Shown: piece after piece, positions 28,880 to 39,286 of the stretch | Numbering within the stretch: position 1 is the stretch's first letter | Layout: every line of letters starts with the position of its first letter | Assembly (NCBI GenBank): GCA_007988745.1 | Contig: BJUT01000020.1 | Span: 1 to 64,000, forward strand | Direction of reading: 5' to 3' | From: Pseudoalteromonas atlantica | Lineage (GTDB): Bacteria; Pseudomonadota; Gammaproteobacteria; Enterobacterales; Alteromonadaceae | DNA length: 64,000 nt | Position numbers and translations under genes: made by a program | The notes under the pieces: model-generated | What the model saw: the letters and a program-made list of their open reading frames with translations, nothing else | Told to the model about the DNA's origin: nothing | Databases searched by the model: none

Positions 28880-29497
28880 TCGTGGCGGGTCAATTACTCC
28901 ACTTATTGAGGCGTTTTTTCTAAACCAGCCAGCAATAGAGTAGCGCTCATTAATGGCAGGTAACACCTCGTGTGCAAAACGCTCGCTTTCAAACATAACG
29001 AGTGTCCCCGCGGTGGGTTTAATTATTATCTCTACTTGCTTACTTTTTGGCTTGTAAATAACAAGCTCGCCGCCTTGCTCGGGCGTATTTAAATAAAGGA
29101 TTGTTGTAAATACGCGGTTAGATCGCCCTTTAAATGCATCGAAATGCTTTTTATAAAAGTCGCCTTGGGTGTATTTAGCGTAGTGGCACTCATAATCAAA
29201 TAAGCCCATAAAAAACTGCCGATTAAGTGTGGTTTTTATACTTTCCATTGTTGCTTGATAAGTTAGCTGTGCTTGTGAGCTGCCATCAAACCAATAGGTT
29301 TTATCTTTACGAATGGTTTTATCTATTTGTAAGTCATTAAAACGGCCAATACCTGCAGCGCTAAAATGCGGGTTAATACGGTGGCAATCGGTGATTAAAC
29401 TCTCTACTAGCTCGCTAATAAGTGCGTTAGGTATAACAACATAACCATGGGTTTCTATTGCATCTAAATAAACATCAGAACTAAAAAGTGTGTTCAT
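28877..29497 (-). CDS. 2-oxoglutarate and Fe(II)-dependent oxygenase family protein
   Basis: The 206-residue protein has the prolyl-4-hydroxylase-type facial triad: H118-F-D120, then His176 in RFAHEV and Arg185 for 2-oxoglutarate binding. Iron-dependent hydroxylation is therefore likely. The substrate is unknown, and neither a TonB receptor nor a ribosomal protein gene is adjacent to hint at one. It is convergent with ubiA and has no partner gene. Confidence 0.8.
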   Translation of the reverse strand: MNTLFSSDVYLDAIETHGYVVIPNALISELVESLITDCHRINPHFSAAGIGRFNDLQIDKTIRKDKTYWFDGSSQAQLTYQATMESIKTTLNRQFFMGLFDYECHYAKYTQGDFYKKHFDAFKGRSNRVFTTILYLNTPEQGGELVIYKPKSKQVEIIIKPTAGTLVMFESERFAHEVLPAINERYSIAGWFRKNASISGVIDPPR

Positions 29498-29692
29498 TTA
29501 TGTCTGTTGATTAAAAAAGGTGCGACAGTGTAGCCTAAAAAAATTTAATAGCTAGTGGTTTGTGCTCCGCTATTTAAGCAAATAAAAACCTAACGCGTAA
29601 GCATAAAAACTAAAAGGGCTTTTTAGGTTAAGCTGCTGTGCTGCAGGTTTTGGTAACAAGAAGAGTAAATCAGTAAGGGCTATCTAAATTGG

Positions 29693-29717
29693 TTGCCCTT
29701 AAAAGGTTTAAGGGCAA
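29693..29717. repeat. Inverted repeat downstream of the LysR gene
   Basis: An 11-bp perfect stem TTGCCCTTAAA (29693-29703) and TTTAAGGGCAA (29707-29717) with a 3-base loop lies 26 bases beyond the lysR-type stop. Neither side has a strong T tract, so it may be a weak terminator or an RNA 3' stabiliser. The rest of 29498-29742 shows nothing clear. Confidence 0.5.
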
Positions 29718-29742
29718 TGCGGTATGCTATTTTTATCTTGGC

Positions 29743-30627
29743 TTAAGTAATAGTCGTAGATGCTTTTTTGATAAGAGATAATAAATGGTCAATGTGTTCG
29801 CCAACTGCTGCTTGTTGGCTTGTTTGTATAACAAGTTGTTCGTGACTTAAGTCTTTATTTGTTTTTAGCTGTACAAGCTCTGTGTGCTCTGCAAGAGTGC
29901 TCGCGTGTTCAATACTTGCAATAGCAAAGTGATCTGATTTAACCAGCCCTGACATTACTTGCTCAATGCTGCCTACCTTAATGCTAGCCGATTTGTTGAG
30001 CATATCGATGGCTTCGTTAAGCATGCTTTGTACTTGTTTAGACTGAGAAAAACAGCCGTACATAGGGTAGCTATCTAAATCGTGTTTGCTGATATCGCTT
30101 TTATTTGCTAACGGATGATGTTTAGAAACAAACAATACCAGTTGGTCTGGCAGGTGTATGTCGCTGCCGATGCTGTTAATTGCCTGCGAATAAACACTGA
30201 TATCAATCTCGCCCTCTTGCAGTTTGCGTGCAAGTTCGTGCTGCTCTTGCAATTGCATTTCTATTTTAACATGGGGGTATTGTGCTAAAAATTGCCCGCA
30301 TGAGATAGGTACTACACTGCTGGCTTTGTTGGTATAGCCGATGACTAACTTTTCGTCAGTATTGCCGTTAACCGATTGAGAAATTCGTTTTTTTGTATGC
30401 TCAAGTTCGGCAAGGGTGTTTTTGGCGTAATCAAGAAATAGCTCGCCTTCGGGTGTTAACTTTACTGAACGTGTTGAGCGTTTCACCAGTTCGTACCCCA
30501 TTTCGTCTTCTAGGGTTTGAATGCTGCGCGTTAGCGCTGATGTACTAATTTGAGTTTGTTCGGCTGCTTGTCTGAAGTGGCGTAACACACCAAGCGCTAC
30601 AAATTGTTCTAACTGTTCAAATCTCAC
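29743..30627 (-). CDS. LysR-family transcriptional regulator
   Basis: The 294-residue protein has an N-terminal winged helix-turn-helix (about 1-60; AAEQTQISTSALTRSIQTLE and LVKRSTRSVKLTPEG) and a C-terminal effector-binding domain (about 90-290). No target is obvious: the neighbours are a convergent-side oxygenase and a 446-base gap upstream rather than a divergent operon, which is the usual layout for LysR targets. The effector is unknown. Confidence 0.9.
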   Translation of the reverse strand: MRFEQLEQFVALGVLRHFRQAAEQTQISTSALTRSIQTLEDEMGYELVKRSTRSVKLTPEGELFLDYAKNTLAELEHTKKRISQSVNGNTDEKLVIGYTNKASSVVPISCGQFLAQYPHVKIEMQLQEQHELARKLQEGEIDISVYSQAINSIGSDIHLPDQLVLFVSKHHPLANKSDISKHDLDSYPMYGCFSQSKQVQSMLNEAIDMLNKSASIKVGSIEQVMSGLVKSDHFAIASIEHASTLAEHTELVQLKTNKDLSHEQLVIQTSQQAAVGEHIDHLLSLIKKASTTIT

Positions 30628-31073
30628 TTTATAGTCCCTTTTTATAAGTAAGTCGCGTGTGCCGCGAACATCAATAATATTAGATTCGAGCTTTCAAAAA
30701 GCGAAGCCTAATATGTAACTGTGTTTGCAAATTTATGACATATTTGCCTCAGCATATCCCTCTTTTAGTATTATTTAAAGAGAAGACGCATTTAAAAGTA
30801 TTACCAATTAGGCTTATTTATAGTGATTTATTACTCTATTTAAAACTAAGCTATGTTAGCAAGTAAGACTAAATACAATGACTTAGGTGCTTTGATGCTT
30901 TTAAAAGTAATACTTTAGACATAATTTAGCATTAATTAATAAAAAAGTATGCCAGAAAAAAGGCTATAGGAGAATCCTACGTAGTGATTTGTAATGAAGT
31001 GAGGCATAAACGCTTATAGTTTTAGGTTATGCCATCGCTTTATTATTGTTTAAGATTTTAGAAAAATAAGCCG
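30628..31073. other. 446-base AT-rich gap without a recognised gene
   Basis: I find no convincing coding sequence. It contains an inverted pair of AAGTATTAC (near 30798) and GTAATACTT (near 30907), a small hairpin TAGGA-GAA-TCCTA at 30967-30979 and a 7-bp pair GGCATAA/TTATGCC at 31003-31009 and 31027-31033. The left part should hold the LysR promoter. A small RNA is possible but not supported. Confidence 0.4.
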
Positions 31074-31085
31074 CTAAGGCTTATT
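31062..31085 (-). terminator. Terminator of the DUF2721 gene
   Basis: Read on the minus strand, stem AATAAGCC and GGCTTATT (arms 31078-31085 and 31065-31072) is followed by a T run. The stop codon of the gene lies in the loop. Confidence 0.7.
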
Positions 31086-31511
31086 ACTTTTGTTAGTAAA
31101 GTTTTTAGTAATGCGGTTACTTAAGGGTTTGTCTTCAATACTTTGTAGCTCTATTTCTATGGCGTCGCACGAAATATGAATTTCAAATAACGATGTTAAT
31201 AACGAAAGGCTTAAGCACGCTAAGCTCACCCCAAACAAAATAATGCCTGTGGTATTAAATTCTATAAATAAGGCAAACATTGATAGCGTACACAATAAAA
31301 AAGACGCCACACCATACACTTGCATGGTACGTATTAGCTTAATGCGCTTTCTTAAGTTTGTTATTTGAGCCACAACAACGGGGCGAATAGATTCACCTTC
31401 TCGTGAATTTAATTCTCGGATTAATTGCGCTAGTACTAAAAAGCGGTTTGTGTAAGCAAGCAGCAACAGTGAGATTGCTGGAAAAAGTAAACCTGGGGTA
31501 GTAAGTGTCAT
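31074..31511 (-). CDS. DUF2721 family membrane protein
   Basis: The 145-residue protein fits DUF2721: a membrane segment at the N-terminus (PGLLFPAISLLLLAYTNRF), a basic cytoplasmic stretch (about 45-60), two more hydrophobic segments (about 65-85 and 88-108) and a polar C-terminal tail with several Lys and Asn. No function is known for the family. It is divergent from the DUF2007 gene and stands alone. Confidence 0.8.
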   Translation of the reverse strand: MTLTTPGLLFPAISLLLLAYTNRFLVLAQLIRELNSREGESIRPVVVAQITNLRKRIKLIRTMQVYGVASFLLCTLSMFALFIEFNTTGIILFGVSLACLSLSLLTSLFEIHISCDAIEIELQSIEDKPLSNRITKNFTNKSNKP

Positions 31512-31594
31512 TGTTTTATCCTAAAAAGTTACCTGCTATACACTTTAGTAGAGTATCGTAGGATATTGTAAACACAAAATAATTGAGGTGATAA

Positions 31595-31954
31595 TTGCAA
31601 AATATTAATACTCATAGTACTCAGCAAGCTTTTCAGTGGGTAACGCTCTACAAAGCAGATAACACATTAGAGGCAAATATAATCAAAGGGCTGTTATTAA
31701 GCGCGGGAATTGAGTGCCAAATTCAAGGTGAAATGCTTCAAGGCGCCTTAGGCGAAATCCCCTTTGAACAAACCCAAGTAAGTGTGCAGGTTTATTCGAT
31801 AAAAGAGCGCCACGCGCGCGAAATATTGGTAAACTACCAACAAGTAAAACAATCCGCTCCAGATTGGGTATGCCCTAACTGTAATGAGCATAATGGATCA
31901 ACATTTGATTTTTGTTGGTCATGTGAGACGTTAAGAAATGACAAAAGCGAATAA
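31595..31954 (+). CDS. DUF2007 protein with C-terminal zinc ribbon
   Basis: The 119-residue protein has a DUF2007-like domain (about 14-82; LYKADNTLEANIIKGLL, as in PII-like putative signal-transducing proteins) followed by a rubredoxin-type zinc finger with Cys93, Cys96, Cys107 and Cys110. The TTG start at 31595 is chosen because GAGGTG lies at 31585-31590. It overlaps the following DUF416 gene by 17 bp, so the two are co-translated. What it senses is unknown. Confidence 0.8.
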   Translation: MQNINTHSTQQAFQWVTLYKADNTLEANIIKGLLLSAGIECQIQGEMLQGALGEIPFEQTQVSVQVYSIKERHAREILVNYQQVKQSAPDWVCPNCNEHNGSTFDFCWSCETLRNDKSE

Positions 31955-32528
31955 CTTTCAGCGTATTAGAGAGCTAAACTACTTACAAAAAGCGGTGTTA
32001 GCAAGTGCTTTAATTGAGCGTATGTTACCTAATTATGGTTTATTTAGTGAAGCCACCGGTTTTGGTGATGAAGCCTTATTACGCAGTGCGTTAAATGTTT
32101 GCTGGGAAAAAATATTACTACCAAAAAGTAAAATAGATCTCGAAAAACAAGTAGAAAAAATTGAGCCAAATGTACCTGAACTTGCCGACTTTGATATGTT
32201 TGGCACTTACCCCGCAATAGACGCTGCAACCTCGCTTTTGAGCCTAATGCACGGCTTGATGGGGCAAGACGAGCAAGAATTTATAAGTGTTAGTAAAATA
32301 TCGCAAGCAACGGTGGCGCGTTTTATTGAATACCAAATGACGGTTGAAGGTGAAGTGGCTGACAATAAAGCCGTACGAGAACACCCATTAATGCAATACG
32401 AAATTGAAGTTTTGAGTGAGCTAATCGACTTTGTAGAAAATATGGGCCGCGTGACTTCTGAAAACGTTAAGGCACTTAAAAAGCAGGCCGTTGCAGATGG
32501 ACAAACCAATATTGGTTTAGCGTTATAG
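31938..32528 (+). CDS. DUF416 (YjaG-type) protein
   Basis: The 196-residue, mostly helical cytoplasmic protein resembles E. coli YjaG, with the N-terminal FQRIRELNYLQKAVLASALIERM-like helix and the TYPAIDAATSL block near 95-105. Function is not established. Its start lies within the last codons of the DUF2007 gene (17-bp overlap), which implies coupled expression. About 170 bases separate it from tsaD. Confidence 0.85.
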   Translation: MTKANNFQRIRELNYLQKAVLASALIERMLPNYGLFSEATGFGDEALLRSALNVCWEKILLPKSKIDLEKQVEKIEPNVPELADFDMFGTYPAIDAATSLLSLMHGLMGQDEQEFISVSKISQATVARFIEYQMTVEGEVADNKAVREHPLMQYEIEVLSELIDFVENMGRVTSENVKALKKQAVADGQTNIGLAL

Positions 32529-32697
32529 TTGTAATTATTAACTGTGGTTAATTAATCGCTCTCTAGCAATTTTAGCGTTTATTACGTTGAACTTAGTAAA
32601 AACCTTAGCTAGAGAATGATAAAATAGTTTTAAATATGTGTGTAAATCTCTTAACCACAATGCAGGTTAAGCAGTAAATAAAGGCAGGAGAAGTAAA

Positions 32698-33711
32698 GTG
32701 CGAATTTTAGGCATTGAGTCATCGTGTGATGAAACCGGTATTGCAATTTACGATGATGAAAAAGGCTTATTGGCTCACCAGTTATACAGCCAAGTAAAAG
32801 TACATGCAGATTATGGCGGTGTTGTACCTGAGCTTGCATCGCGCGATCATGTTCGTAAAACCCTGCCACTTATTGACGCTGCGTTTGCTCAAGCCGGTTG
32901 TGGCCCTGAAGATTTAGATGGCATTGCATACACCGCAGGCCCTGGTTTAGTCGGGGCGTTACTGGTAGGTACCTCTATTGGCCGCTCTTTAGCCTATGGT
33001 TGGGATATTCCAGCTGTTGCCGTGCATCATATGGAAGGGCATTTACTTGCTCCTATGCTTGAAGAAAACGTGCCTGAGTTTCCCTTTATTGCTCTGCTCG
33101 TGTCGGGCGGCCATACCATGATGGTAAAAGTAGCCGGTATAGGCCAGTACGAAGTATTGGGTGAATCTGTTGATGATGCCGCAGGTGAAGCATTTGATAA
33201 AACAGCTAAACTGCTAGGGCTTGATTACCCAGGCGGCCCTCGACTAGCTAAAATGGCTGAGCAAGGTGTTGCAAAACGGTTTGTTTTTCCACGCCCTATG
33301 ACGGATAAGCCAGGCCTTGATTTTAGCTTTAGTGGCTTAAAAACAGCAGCTTCTATAGCGATTCGCGAAAATGATGATGACGCACAAACCAAAGCAGATA
33401 TCGCCCATGCGTTTCAAACAGCAGTGATTGATACATTGGTTATTAAGTGTAAGCGTGCTCTAAAACAAACTGGGATAAAACGTTTAGTGATTGCCGGCGG
33501 AGTAAGTGCAAATACACAGCTGCGCTTACAGCTTGAGCGTGTTATGCAAGGGATGAAAGGACAGGTTTACTACCCACGTACTGAGTTTTGTACTGATAAT
33601 GGCGCAATGATTGCCTACGCTGGTATGCAGCGCTTAAAAGCAGGCCAGTTCGCCACACTCGACATGAAAACCAAACCGCGTTGGCCAATAGACAGCTTAG
33701 AAGCGATTTAG
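32698..33711 (+). CDS. tsaD: tRNA N6-threonylcarbamoyladenosine synthase, TsaD subunit
   Basis: Transfers the threonylcarbamoyl group to A37 of tRNAs reading ANN codons, together with TsaB and TsaE. The 337 residues equal the E. coli length. The metal-binding HHMEGH motif near 110-115 and the ASKHA nucleotide-binding glycine motifs (SGGHTM, GGVSAN) are present. GTG at 32698 with AGGAGAAG upstream is the start. It has no rpsU or dnaG next to it, unlike in many relatives. Confidence 0.96.
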   Translation: MRILGIESSCDETGIAIYDDEKGLLAHQLYSQVKVHADYGGVVPELASRDHVRKTLPLIDAAFAQAGCGPEDLDGIAYTAGPGLVGALLVGTSIGRSLAYGWDIPAVAVHHMEGHLLAPMLEENVPEFPFIALLVSGGHTMMVKVAGIGQYEVLGESVDDAAGEAFDKTAKLLGLDYPGGPRLAKMAEQGVAKRFVFPRPMTDKPGLDFSFSGLKTAASIAIRENDDDAQTKADIAHAFQTAVIDTLVIKCKRALKQTGIKRLVIAGGVSANTQLRLQLERVMQGMKGQVYYPRTEFCTDNGAMIAYAGMQRLKAGQFATLDMKTKPRWPIDSLEAI

Positions 33712-33712
33712 C

Positions 33713-33735
33713 ATCAATAATTATTGATTTTTTTC
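33713..33735. terminator. AT-rich hairpin between tsaD and plsY
   Basis: The palindrome ATCAATAATTATTGAT at 33713-33728 is followed by seven T on the plus strand and covers the plsY stop. It is all A/T except two pairs, so it may be a weak terminator for tsaD. Confidence 0.5.
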
Positions 33736-34329
33736 ATTAGTGGGTGCTTTTTTGGCGCCCACTTTTGGTTCTTCACCTTTAAAAAGGCGCATAATATTAG
33801 TGCGATGACGAAATATAATTAGCACGGTAATAAAGGTTACCGGTAGGGTGTAAAGCGGTTTAATCAACCACGTATACAGTGGAGCAAGCGACACCGTGAC
33901 CAAAGCGCCTAATGAAGAAAAGCGCGTAATAGCTACCACAATAATCCAGGTACTTATTAACAGACCCGCCAACGATAAACCAATCGGCAATAAAGAGCCA
34001 AATGCAGTAGCTACCGCCTTTCCGCCTTTAAAGCTAAAAAATAGTGGGTACATATGCCCTAAGCACGCGGCAACGGCGACCAAACCAAGCGCTAAAGGCG
34101 TTAGATCTAAAAAATAAGCCCCCCATACGGGGATGGTGCCTTTTAAAATATCAAACACTAATACTAAGCACGCAGGAAATGCTCCACCTAAACGATACAC
34201 ATTGGTGGCACCTGGGTTATTTGAACCGCTGCTGCGAGGGTCTGGCAGTTTGAATAGCCGAGACACTAATATAGCCGATGAAATCGACCCTAATAAGTAG
34301 GCTAAAACAAACAGTAAAATGGCTAACAC
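33721..34329 (-). CDS. plsY: Acyl-phosphate:glycerol-3-phosphate acyltransferase
   Basis: Makes lysophosphatidic acid from acyl-phosphate and glycerol 3-phosphate in the inner membrane. The 202-residue protein has five predicted membrane segments and the three PlsY motifs: [12 protein letters not shown] near 36-47, a central [18 protein letters not shown] block and a C-terminal RHRTNIMRL near 170-178. The polar C-terminal tail is slightly longer than usual. It is divergent from folB. Confidence 0.95.
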   Translation of the reverse strand: MLAILLFVLAYLLGSISSAILVSRLFKLPDPRSSGSNNPGATNVYRLGGAFPACLVLVFDILKGTIPVWGAYFLDLTPLALGLVAVAACLGHMYPLFFSFKGGKAVATAFGSLLPIGLSLAGLLISTWIIVVAITRFSSLGALVTVSLAPLYTWLIKPLYTLPVTFITVLIIFRHRTNIMRLFKGEEPKVGAKKAPTNEKNQ

Positions 34330-34559
34330 AAAGTCCCTTATTTTTTAATTGCTATACCCATCGATAGCACTTTTACGCTATTATTGGCGGCACAATTTAT
34401 CGTGAAAATTATTAACTGCTGTATTTTGCAGTTAATCTAGCTATTTGGCTATTGTAGAAGTAATTTTTACATATTTAAACACTGCTTAAAGCATATACAG
34501 TATTAATTTAATCAATGCATTGTATGCTTAGAGAGTGTTTATAGTTATTTGGAGTATCA

Positions 34560-34919
34560 ATGGATAAGGTTTTTATATCTCAACTACACGTCGACACAAT
34601 TATTGGAGTGTACGACTTTGAAAAAGAAAGTAAACAAAGCCTTTATTTTGATATTGAAATGCTCAGCGATATAAAGCCTGCAGCAGCAAATGATGACATT
34701 AATTTAGCACTCGATTATGCAAAAGTAAGCGAGCGAGTGATTGAGCACACTACGGCTAAGCCGGTTGAGTTACTTGAAACCTTAGTAGAGCAACTAGCAA
34801 CTATTATATTAACCGAATTTAATACACCACAAGTAACAATTAGAGTGAGCAAACCGGCCGCTGTAGCGCAAGCAAACACCGTAGGTGTAGAAATAACACG
34901 CACAAAGGCTATGAGCTAA
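34560..34919 (+). CDS. folB: Dihydroneopterin aldolase
   Basis: Third step toward the pterin part of folate. The 119-residue protein has the N-terminal LHVDTIIGVYDFEKE block with the family's conserved Glu, LDYAKV near 57-62 and Lys in the C-terminal VRVSKPAAV-like segment (here IRVSKPAAV). It lies directly against folK (no intergenic base) and begins a folB-folK-uppP operon. TTTGGAG upstream serves as the ribosome site. Confidence 0.93.
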   Translation: MDKVFISQLHVDTIIGVYDFEKESKQSLYFDIEMLSDIKPAAANDDINLALDYAKVSERVIEHTTAKPVELLETLVEQLATIILTEFNTPQVTIRVSKPAAVAQANTVGVEITRTKAMS

Positions 34920-35408
34920 ATGGCGCAAATTTATATCAGCTTAGGCTCAAATATAAATAAAGCGCATTATATTCGCTGTGCGCTTGATGCACTTGAGCAC
35001 CACTTTACAGATATTGTGCATTCATCTGTTTTTGAAAGCGAAGCAGTAGGGTTTAAAGGTAATAACTTTTATAACTCGGTGGTGGCTGCTACCACATCAA
35101 TGCCGCTTGAGCGTGTATGTAAGTTATTAAAACAAATAGAGCGAGATAACGGGCGTAAAGCGGATGATAAAAAATTTAGCCCCCGTACATTAGATTTAGA
35201 TCTGCTCTTTTACGATGACGTTATTTGCGACTCGCCAGCACAATTACCTCGCGATGAAATTACCAAAAACGCTTTTGTACTTCAGCCTCTTTGTGAAGTC
35301 GCCCCCAATTTTTATCACCCCGTTGCTAAGCAAACCATTTCTGCGCTATGGAGTGCTTATAACAACCCTCAACAAAAACTATGGAAGGTGGAGTTTTCTT
35401 ACCCATGA
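34920..35408 (+). CDS. folK: Hydroxymethyldihydropterin pyrophosphokinase
   Basis: ATP-dependent pyrophosphorylation of 6-hydroxymethyl-dihydropterin. The 162-residue protein has the N-terminal YISLGSN motif and the HPPK signature with [15 protein letters not shown] near 80-94, including the two Mg-binding aspartates. It is adjacent to folB, the enzyme that supplies its substrate, and overlaps uppP by 4 bp. Confidence 0.94.
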   Translation: MAQIYISLGSNINKAHYIRCALDALEHHFTDIVHSSVFESEAVGFKGNNFYNSVVAATTSMPLERVCKLLKQIERDNGRKADDKKFSPRTLDLDLLFYDDVICDSPAQLPRDEITKNAFVLQPLCEVAPNFYHPVAKQTISALWSAYNNPQQKLWKVEFSYP

Positions 35409-36205
35409 GTATTTTAGAAATAATTATTTTAGCCCTGATACAAGGATTTACTGAGTTTTTACCTATTTCGAGCTCAGCTCACTTAATTTTACCTTCGCAA
35501 ATTTTGGGATGGGAAGACCAAGGCCTTGCTTTTGATGTGGCTGTGCATGTTGGTACGTTAATAGCGGTTGTTATTTATTTTCGTAAAGAAGTGGCTGATA
35601 TTCTTAGCGCCTGGTTTAAATCGTTTGGCGCCCAAGGCACCACCGACGACAGTAAACTTGGCTGGTGGATTATATTGGGCACTGTACCTGCTGCGTTATT
35701 AGGCTTATTGCTAAAAGACGTTGTTGAGCTGTACCTGCGCAGTGCGTGGGTTATAGCAGCTACGACTATTATTTTTGGTTTATTACTTTGGTACGCCGAC
35801 GCCAAAGGTAAGCAAATGAAAACAATTTATCAGCTTAACTGGAAAACAGCGCTGCTTATTGGCTTTGCTCAAGCGGTGGCTATGATCCCAGGTACCTCTC
35901 GCTCTGGCATTACCATGACAGCGGGTTTACTGCTGGGCATGAACAAACAAAGCGCAGCGCGTTTTTCATTTTTACTCGCTATACCTATTATTTCTATGAT
36001 GGGCCTTTACTACACGATAGAGCTGGCTTTAGGCGATCATGTGGTTGATTGGAGCACATTAATTTTAGGAGTAGTCCTTTCGTTTTTATCGGCGTACGCC
36101 TGTATATTCATGTTTTTAAAAGTGATAGAACGAATGGGTATGCTGCCGTTTGTAATTTACAGACTTTTACTTGGCGTAGGCTTAATTGTATTTTTAACGC
36201 TGTAA
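35405..36205 (+). CDS. uppP: Undecaprenyl-diphosphatase
   Basis: Recycles the lipid carrier of peptidoglycan and O-antigen synthesis by hydrolysing undecaprenyl diphosphate. From the ATG at 35405 the protein has 266 residues and about eight membrane segments. The catalytic motifs [15 protein letters not shown] near 13-27 and [10 protein letters not shown] near 165-174 are intact. The start overlaps the folK stop (ATGA); an in-frame codon 24 bases upstream is less likely. A strong terminator follows. Confidence 0.96.
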   Translation: MSILEIIILALIQGFTEFLPISSSAHLILPSQILGWEDQGLAFDVAVHVGTLIAVVIYFRKEVADILSAWFKSFGAQGTTDDSKLGWWIILGTVPAALLGLLLKDVVELYLRSAWVIAATTIIFGLLLWYADAKGKQMKTIYQLNWKTALLIGFAQAVAMIPGTSRSGITMTAGLLLGMNKQSAARFSFLLAIPIISMMGLYYTIELALGDHVVDWSTLILGVVLSFLSAYACIFMFLKVIERMGMLPFVIYRLLLGVGLIVFLTL

Positions 36206-36222
36206 TTTAGCTTATTGTCAGC

Positions 36223-36256
36223 AAGCCCTCTTACTTAGGTAAGAGGGCTTTTTTAT
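36223..36256 (+). terminator. uppP terminator
   Basis: Stem AAGCCCTCTTA (36223-36233) and TAAGAGGGCTT (36240-36250) is followed by six T. Confidence 0.92.
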
Positions 36257-36379
36257 TTTATTAACGCTGTTTTAGCATCAGTGAATTGACGAGACGTGCA
36301 TAGTCACGAAGCCTAAAATTTGGCATTATAGCGCCATTAAACTTCACAGACGTGCGAAGTACGAAAGGATTTAAAAGTT

Positions 36380-37735
36380 ATGCATATTCATATATTAGGC
36401 ATTTGCGGCACCTTTATGGGCGGTATAGCGGCTATTGCTAAATCGCTTGGTCATAAAGTGACGGGCTCTGATCAAAATGTTTACCCGCCAATGAGCACTC
36501 AACTTGAGCAGCTGGGCATCGAGCTAACCCAAGGTTACGACGTAAAACAGTTAGAGCCAAAGCCAGATATGGTGGTTATTGGTAATGCCATGAGCCGAGG
36601 CAACCCCTGTGTAGAGTATGTGTTAGATAAGGGCTTGCCGTATACATCGGGTCCAGAGTGGCTTAAACATAACCTATTGCAAAATGCTTGGGTGCTTGCG
36701 GTGGCAGGCACACATGGAAAAACAACCACAGCAAGCATGCTGGCGTGGATTTTAGAGTATGCAGGTTTAAAACCCGGGTTTTTAATTGGTGGTATAGTTC
36801 AAAACTTTGGTGTGTCAGCCAAAGTGGGCGAAACCCCATTTTTTGTAATAGAAGCAGATGAATACGATACCGCTTTTTTTGATAAGCGCAGTAAATTTGT
36901 GCATTACTTACCACGTACGCTCATTTTAAATAACCTTGAGTTTGACCACGCCGATATTTTTGACGATTTAAATGCAATAAAAAAACAATTTCATCACTTA
37001 ATGCGTACATTACCTCATACTGGCAAGGTAATTTGGCCAAAAGACGATGTCGCACTTGATGATGTTATTAAGCAAGGGCTCTGGAGCGAAAGTGAAACCC
37101 TAAATGGTGATTGGCACTATGACTTGTTAAGCGCTGATGGTAGCCAATTTAATGTGCTTTTAAACAATGAGCTTCAAGGCACAGTTAATTGGCAGGCAAT
37201 AGGCGAGCATAATGTTAAAAATGCGATTATGGCTATCGCGGCAGCGCGCCACGTAGGTATAGCCGTTGAGCATAGCATTGCAGCGCTTGAAGAGTTTATT
37301 AGCCCTAAACGGCGTATGGAGCTTAAAGCCGATATAAATAACATTAAGGTGTACGACGATTTTGCGCACCACCCAACAGCAATAAAAACCACCCTTGCGG
37401 GGTTACGTGCAAAAGTGGGTGATGAAAAAATTATTGCTATTTTAGAGCCTCGCTCAAACACCATGAAGATGGGTGTACACCAACATACGCTACTTGCTTC
37501 GTTAAGTGATGCCGATGACGTGCTGTTATTTGAGCCCGATAACCTAAATTGGTCTCTTAAAGCGCAAGCCGATAATGCCGGTATGCAGTGTTTTAATAGT
37601 ACGCAAATGATTATTGACACTGTGCTTGAAAATATAATGCCAAATCAGCACATATTAATTATGAGCAATGGCGGTTTTAATGGCTTACATCAACACTTAG
37701 TTGATGGTTTAGCTAAAAAATACAGCGGAGAATAA
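36380..37735 (+). CDS. mpl: UDP-MurNAc:L-Ala-gamma-D-Glu-meso-DAP ligase
   Basis: Reattaches recovered murein tripeptide to UDP-MurNAc in cell wall recycling. The 451-residue Mur ligase has the N-terminal glycine loop [11 protein letters not shown], the ATP loop G110-T-H-G-K-T-T, the central [11 protein letters not shown] block and the [10 protein letters not shown] block typical of Mpl rather than MurC. The length fits E. coli Mpl (457). The next gene, ubiX, starts two bases after the stop. Confidence 0.95.
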   Translation: MHIHILGICGTFMGGIAAIAKSLGHKVTGSDQNVYPPMSTQLEQLGIELTQGYDVKQLEPKPDMVVIGNAMSRGNPCVEYVLDKGLPYTSGPEWLKHNLLQNAWVLAVAGTHGKTTTASMLAWILEYAGLKPGFLIGGIVQNFGVSAKVGETPFFVIEADEYDTAFFDKRSKFVHYLPRTLILNNLEFDHADIFDDLNAIKKQFHHLMRTLPHTGKVIWPKDDVALDDVIKQGLWSESETLNGDWHYDLLSADGSQFNVLLNNELQGTVNWQAIGEHNVKNAIMAIAAARHVGIAVEHSIAALEEFISPKRRMELKADINNIKVYDDFAHHPTAIKTTLAGLRAKVGDEKIIAILEPRSNTMKMGVHQHTLLASLSDADDVLLFEPDNLNWSLKAQADNAGMQCFNSTQMIIDTVLENIMPNQHILIMSNGGFNGLHQHLVDGLAKKYSGE

Positions 37736-37736
37736 T

Positions 37737-38357
37737 GTGCAGTTTAAAGATAAAATTACACTGGCGTTTAGTGGTGCTTCAGGCGCGCCTTACGGTTTAA
37801 GATTGCTTGAAGTATTACTCGCGCAGCAATTTCAAGTGTATGTACTTATATCAAGTGCTGCGCGCGTGGTGCTTGATACAGAGTCAAACATTAAACTCTC
37901 AGCTAATGAAGATAAAGCAACCGAGCAGTTAAGCGCTTTATTTAATGCCAAGCCAGAGCAGTTAAAAGTATTTGGTAAAGATAACTGGTTTAGCCCTGTA
38001 GCTTCAGGCTCTGCCGCCCCTAAAAAAATGGTAGTATGCCCGTGCAGCGCAGGGTCCGTGTCTGCTATTGCGCTCGGAGCATCAGATAACCTACTCGAGC
38101 GTGCAGCCGATGTGGTTATTAAAGAGCGAGGGCAATTAATTTTAGTGCCACGCGAAACGCCCTTTAGCGAAATTCACCTTGAGAATATGTTAAAGCTTGC
38201 GCGTTTAGGGGTCACTATTATGCCCGCTGCGCCTGGTTTTTATCACAAGCCACAACGTATTGAAGACTTAGTTGATTTTATGGTGGCGCGAATTTTAGAT
38301 CATTTAAACATTGAACATAACCTAACTAAACGTTGGGGTTATGGTGAGGGTAAATAA
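37737..38357 (+). CDS. ubiX: Flavin prenyltransferase
   Basis: Makes the prenylated FMN cofactor used by UbiD in ubiquinone synthesis. The 206-residue protein has the N-terminal SGASGAPYG motif, the [13 protein letters not shown] region and [14 protein letters not shown] near 140-153. The start is GTG at 37737; the overlapping ATG at 37735 is out of frame. It is followed with one-base overlap by an ABC transporter gene, probably in the same operon as mpl. Confidence 0.94.
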   Translation: MQFKDKITLAFSGASGAPYGLRLLEVLLAQQFQVYVLISSAARVVLDTESNIKLSANEDKATEQLSALFNAKPEQLKVFGKDNWFSPVASGSAAPKKMVVCPCSAGSVSAIALGASDNLLERAADVVIKERGQLILVPRETPFSEIHLENMLKLARLGVTIMPAAPGFYHKPQRIEDLVDFMVARILDHLNIEHNLTKRWGYGEGK

Positions 38358-39286
38358 TGAATAAGCAAAATGTTGCTTTAAATATAGAAGGCCTGACCAA
38401 GGTTTATAAAAACGGTGTAGAGGCCGTGAAAGGTGTTGATTTACAAGTTTTTGAAGGCGACTTTTTTGCCTTACTTGGCCCAAATGGTGCCGGTAAGTCG
38501 ACCACTATTGGTGTTATATCGTCCTTGGTTAATAAAACACAAGGTAAGGTGGAAGTGTTTGGTCACAACATCGATACCGACCTTGAAGCTGCTAAAGCGC
38601 ATTTAGGCCTTGTGCCACAAGAGTTTAACTTTAGTCAGTTTGAAACGCTTGGCCAAATATTGGTAAATCAAGCAGGCTACTACGGTGTTACTCGCGCAGA
38701 AGCGCATAAGCGTGCCGATAAATATTTAACTCAGCTTGGCTTATTAGAAAAAAAAGACAAGCAAGCACGTACGCTTTCTGGGGGCATGAAACGCCGTTTA
38801 ATGATTGCCCGTGCATTAATGCATGAGCCAAAGCTACTAATATTAGATGAACCCACAGCAGGGGTTGATATAGAGCTGCGCCGCTCAATGTGGGACTTTT
38901 TACGCCAAATTAATGAGCAAGGCGTAACGATTATTTTAACCACGCATTACCTTGAAGAAGCTGAGCTTTTATGTAAAAACATCGCGATTATTGATACTGG
39001 TCGTATTGTTGAAAACACCACTATAAAAGCGTTACTAGCTAAGCTTGATAAAGAAACCTTTGTGCTTGATTTAAAACAGCCAGCACAGCCAGTCACCCTT
39101 GAGGGGTACTCGTTTAGCATGCCTGATGAGCACACCATAGAAGTTGAAGTGGCTAAATCTCAAGGGTTAAATGCAGTTTTCAGCGCGCTAACCGAGCAAG
39201 GTAACACTGTTTTGAGTATGCGTAATAAAGCAAACAGATTAGAAGAGTTATTTGTAGGATTACTAGAGCAAGGGCGGGGCGAATAA
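38357..39286 (+). CDS. yadG: ABC transporter ATP-binding protein, YadG-type
   Basis: The 309-residue ATPase has Walker A GPNGAGKST (about 41-49), the Q-loop, signature LSGGMKRR, Walker B LLILDEPTAG and the switch histidine in TTHYLEEAE. A C-terminal extension of about 80 residues is typical of ABC-2 exporters. It pairs with the permease gene that follows directly. The E. coli homologue pair YadG/YadH has no firmly known substrate. Confidence 0.92.
   Translation: MNKQNVALNIEGLTKVYKNGVEAVKGVDLQVFEGDFFALLGPNGAGKSTTIGVISSLVNKTQGKVEVFGHNIDTDLEAAKAHLGLVPQEFNFSQFETLGQILVNQAGYYGVTRAEAHKRADKYLTQLGLLEKKDKQARTLSGGMKRRLMIARALMHEPKLLILDEPTAGVDIELRRSMWDFLRQINEQGVTIILTTHYLEEAELLCKNIAIIDTGRIVENTTIKALLAKLDKETFVLDLKQPAQPVTLEGYSFSMPDEHTIEVEVAKSQGLNAVFSALTEQGNTVLSMRNKANRLEELFVGLLEQGRGE

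Noticed and set aside
37174..37620. 148-codon minus-strand open frame inside mpl
   Set aside because: It sits within a well-conserved ligase gene and its translation has no recognisable domain.
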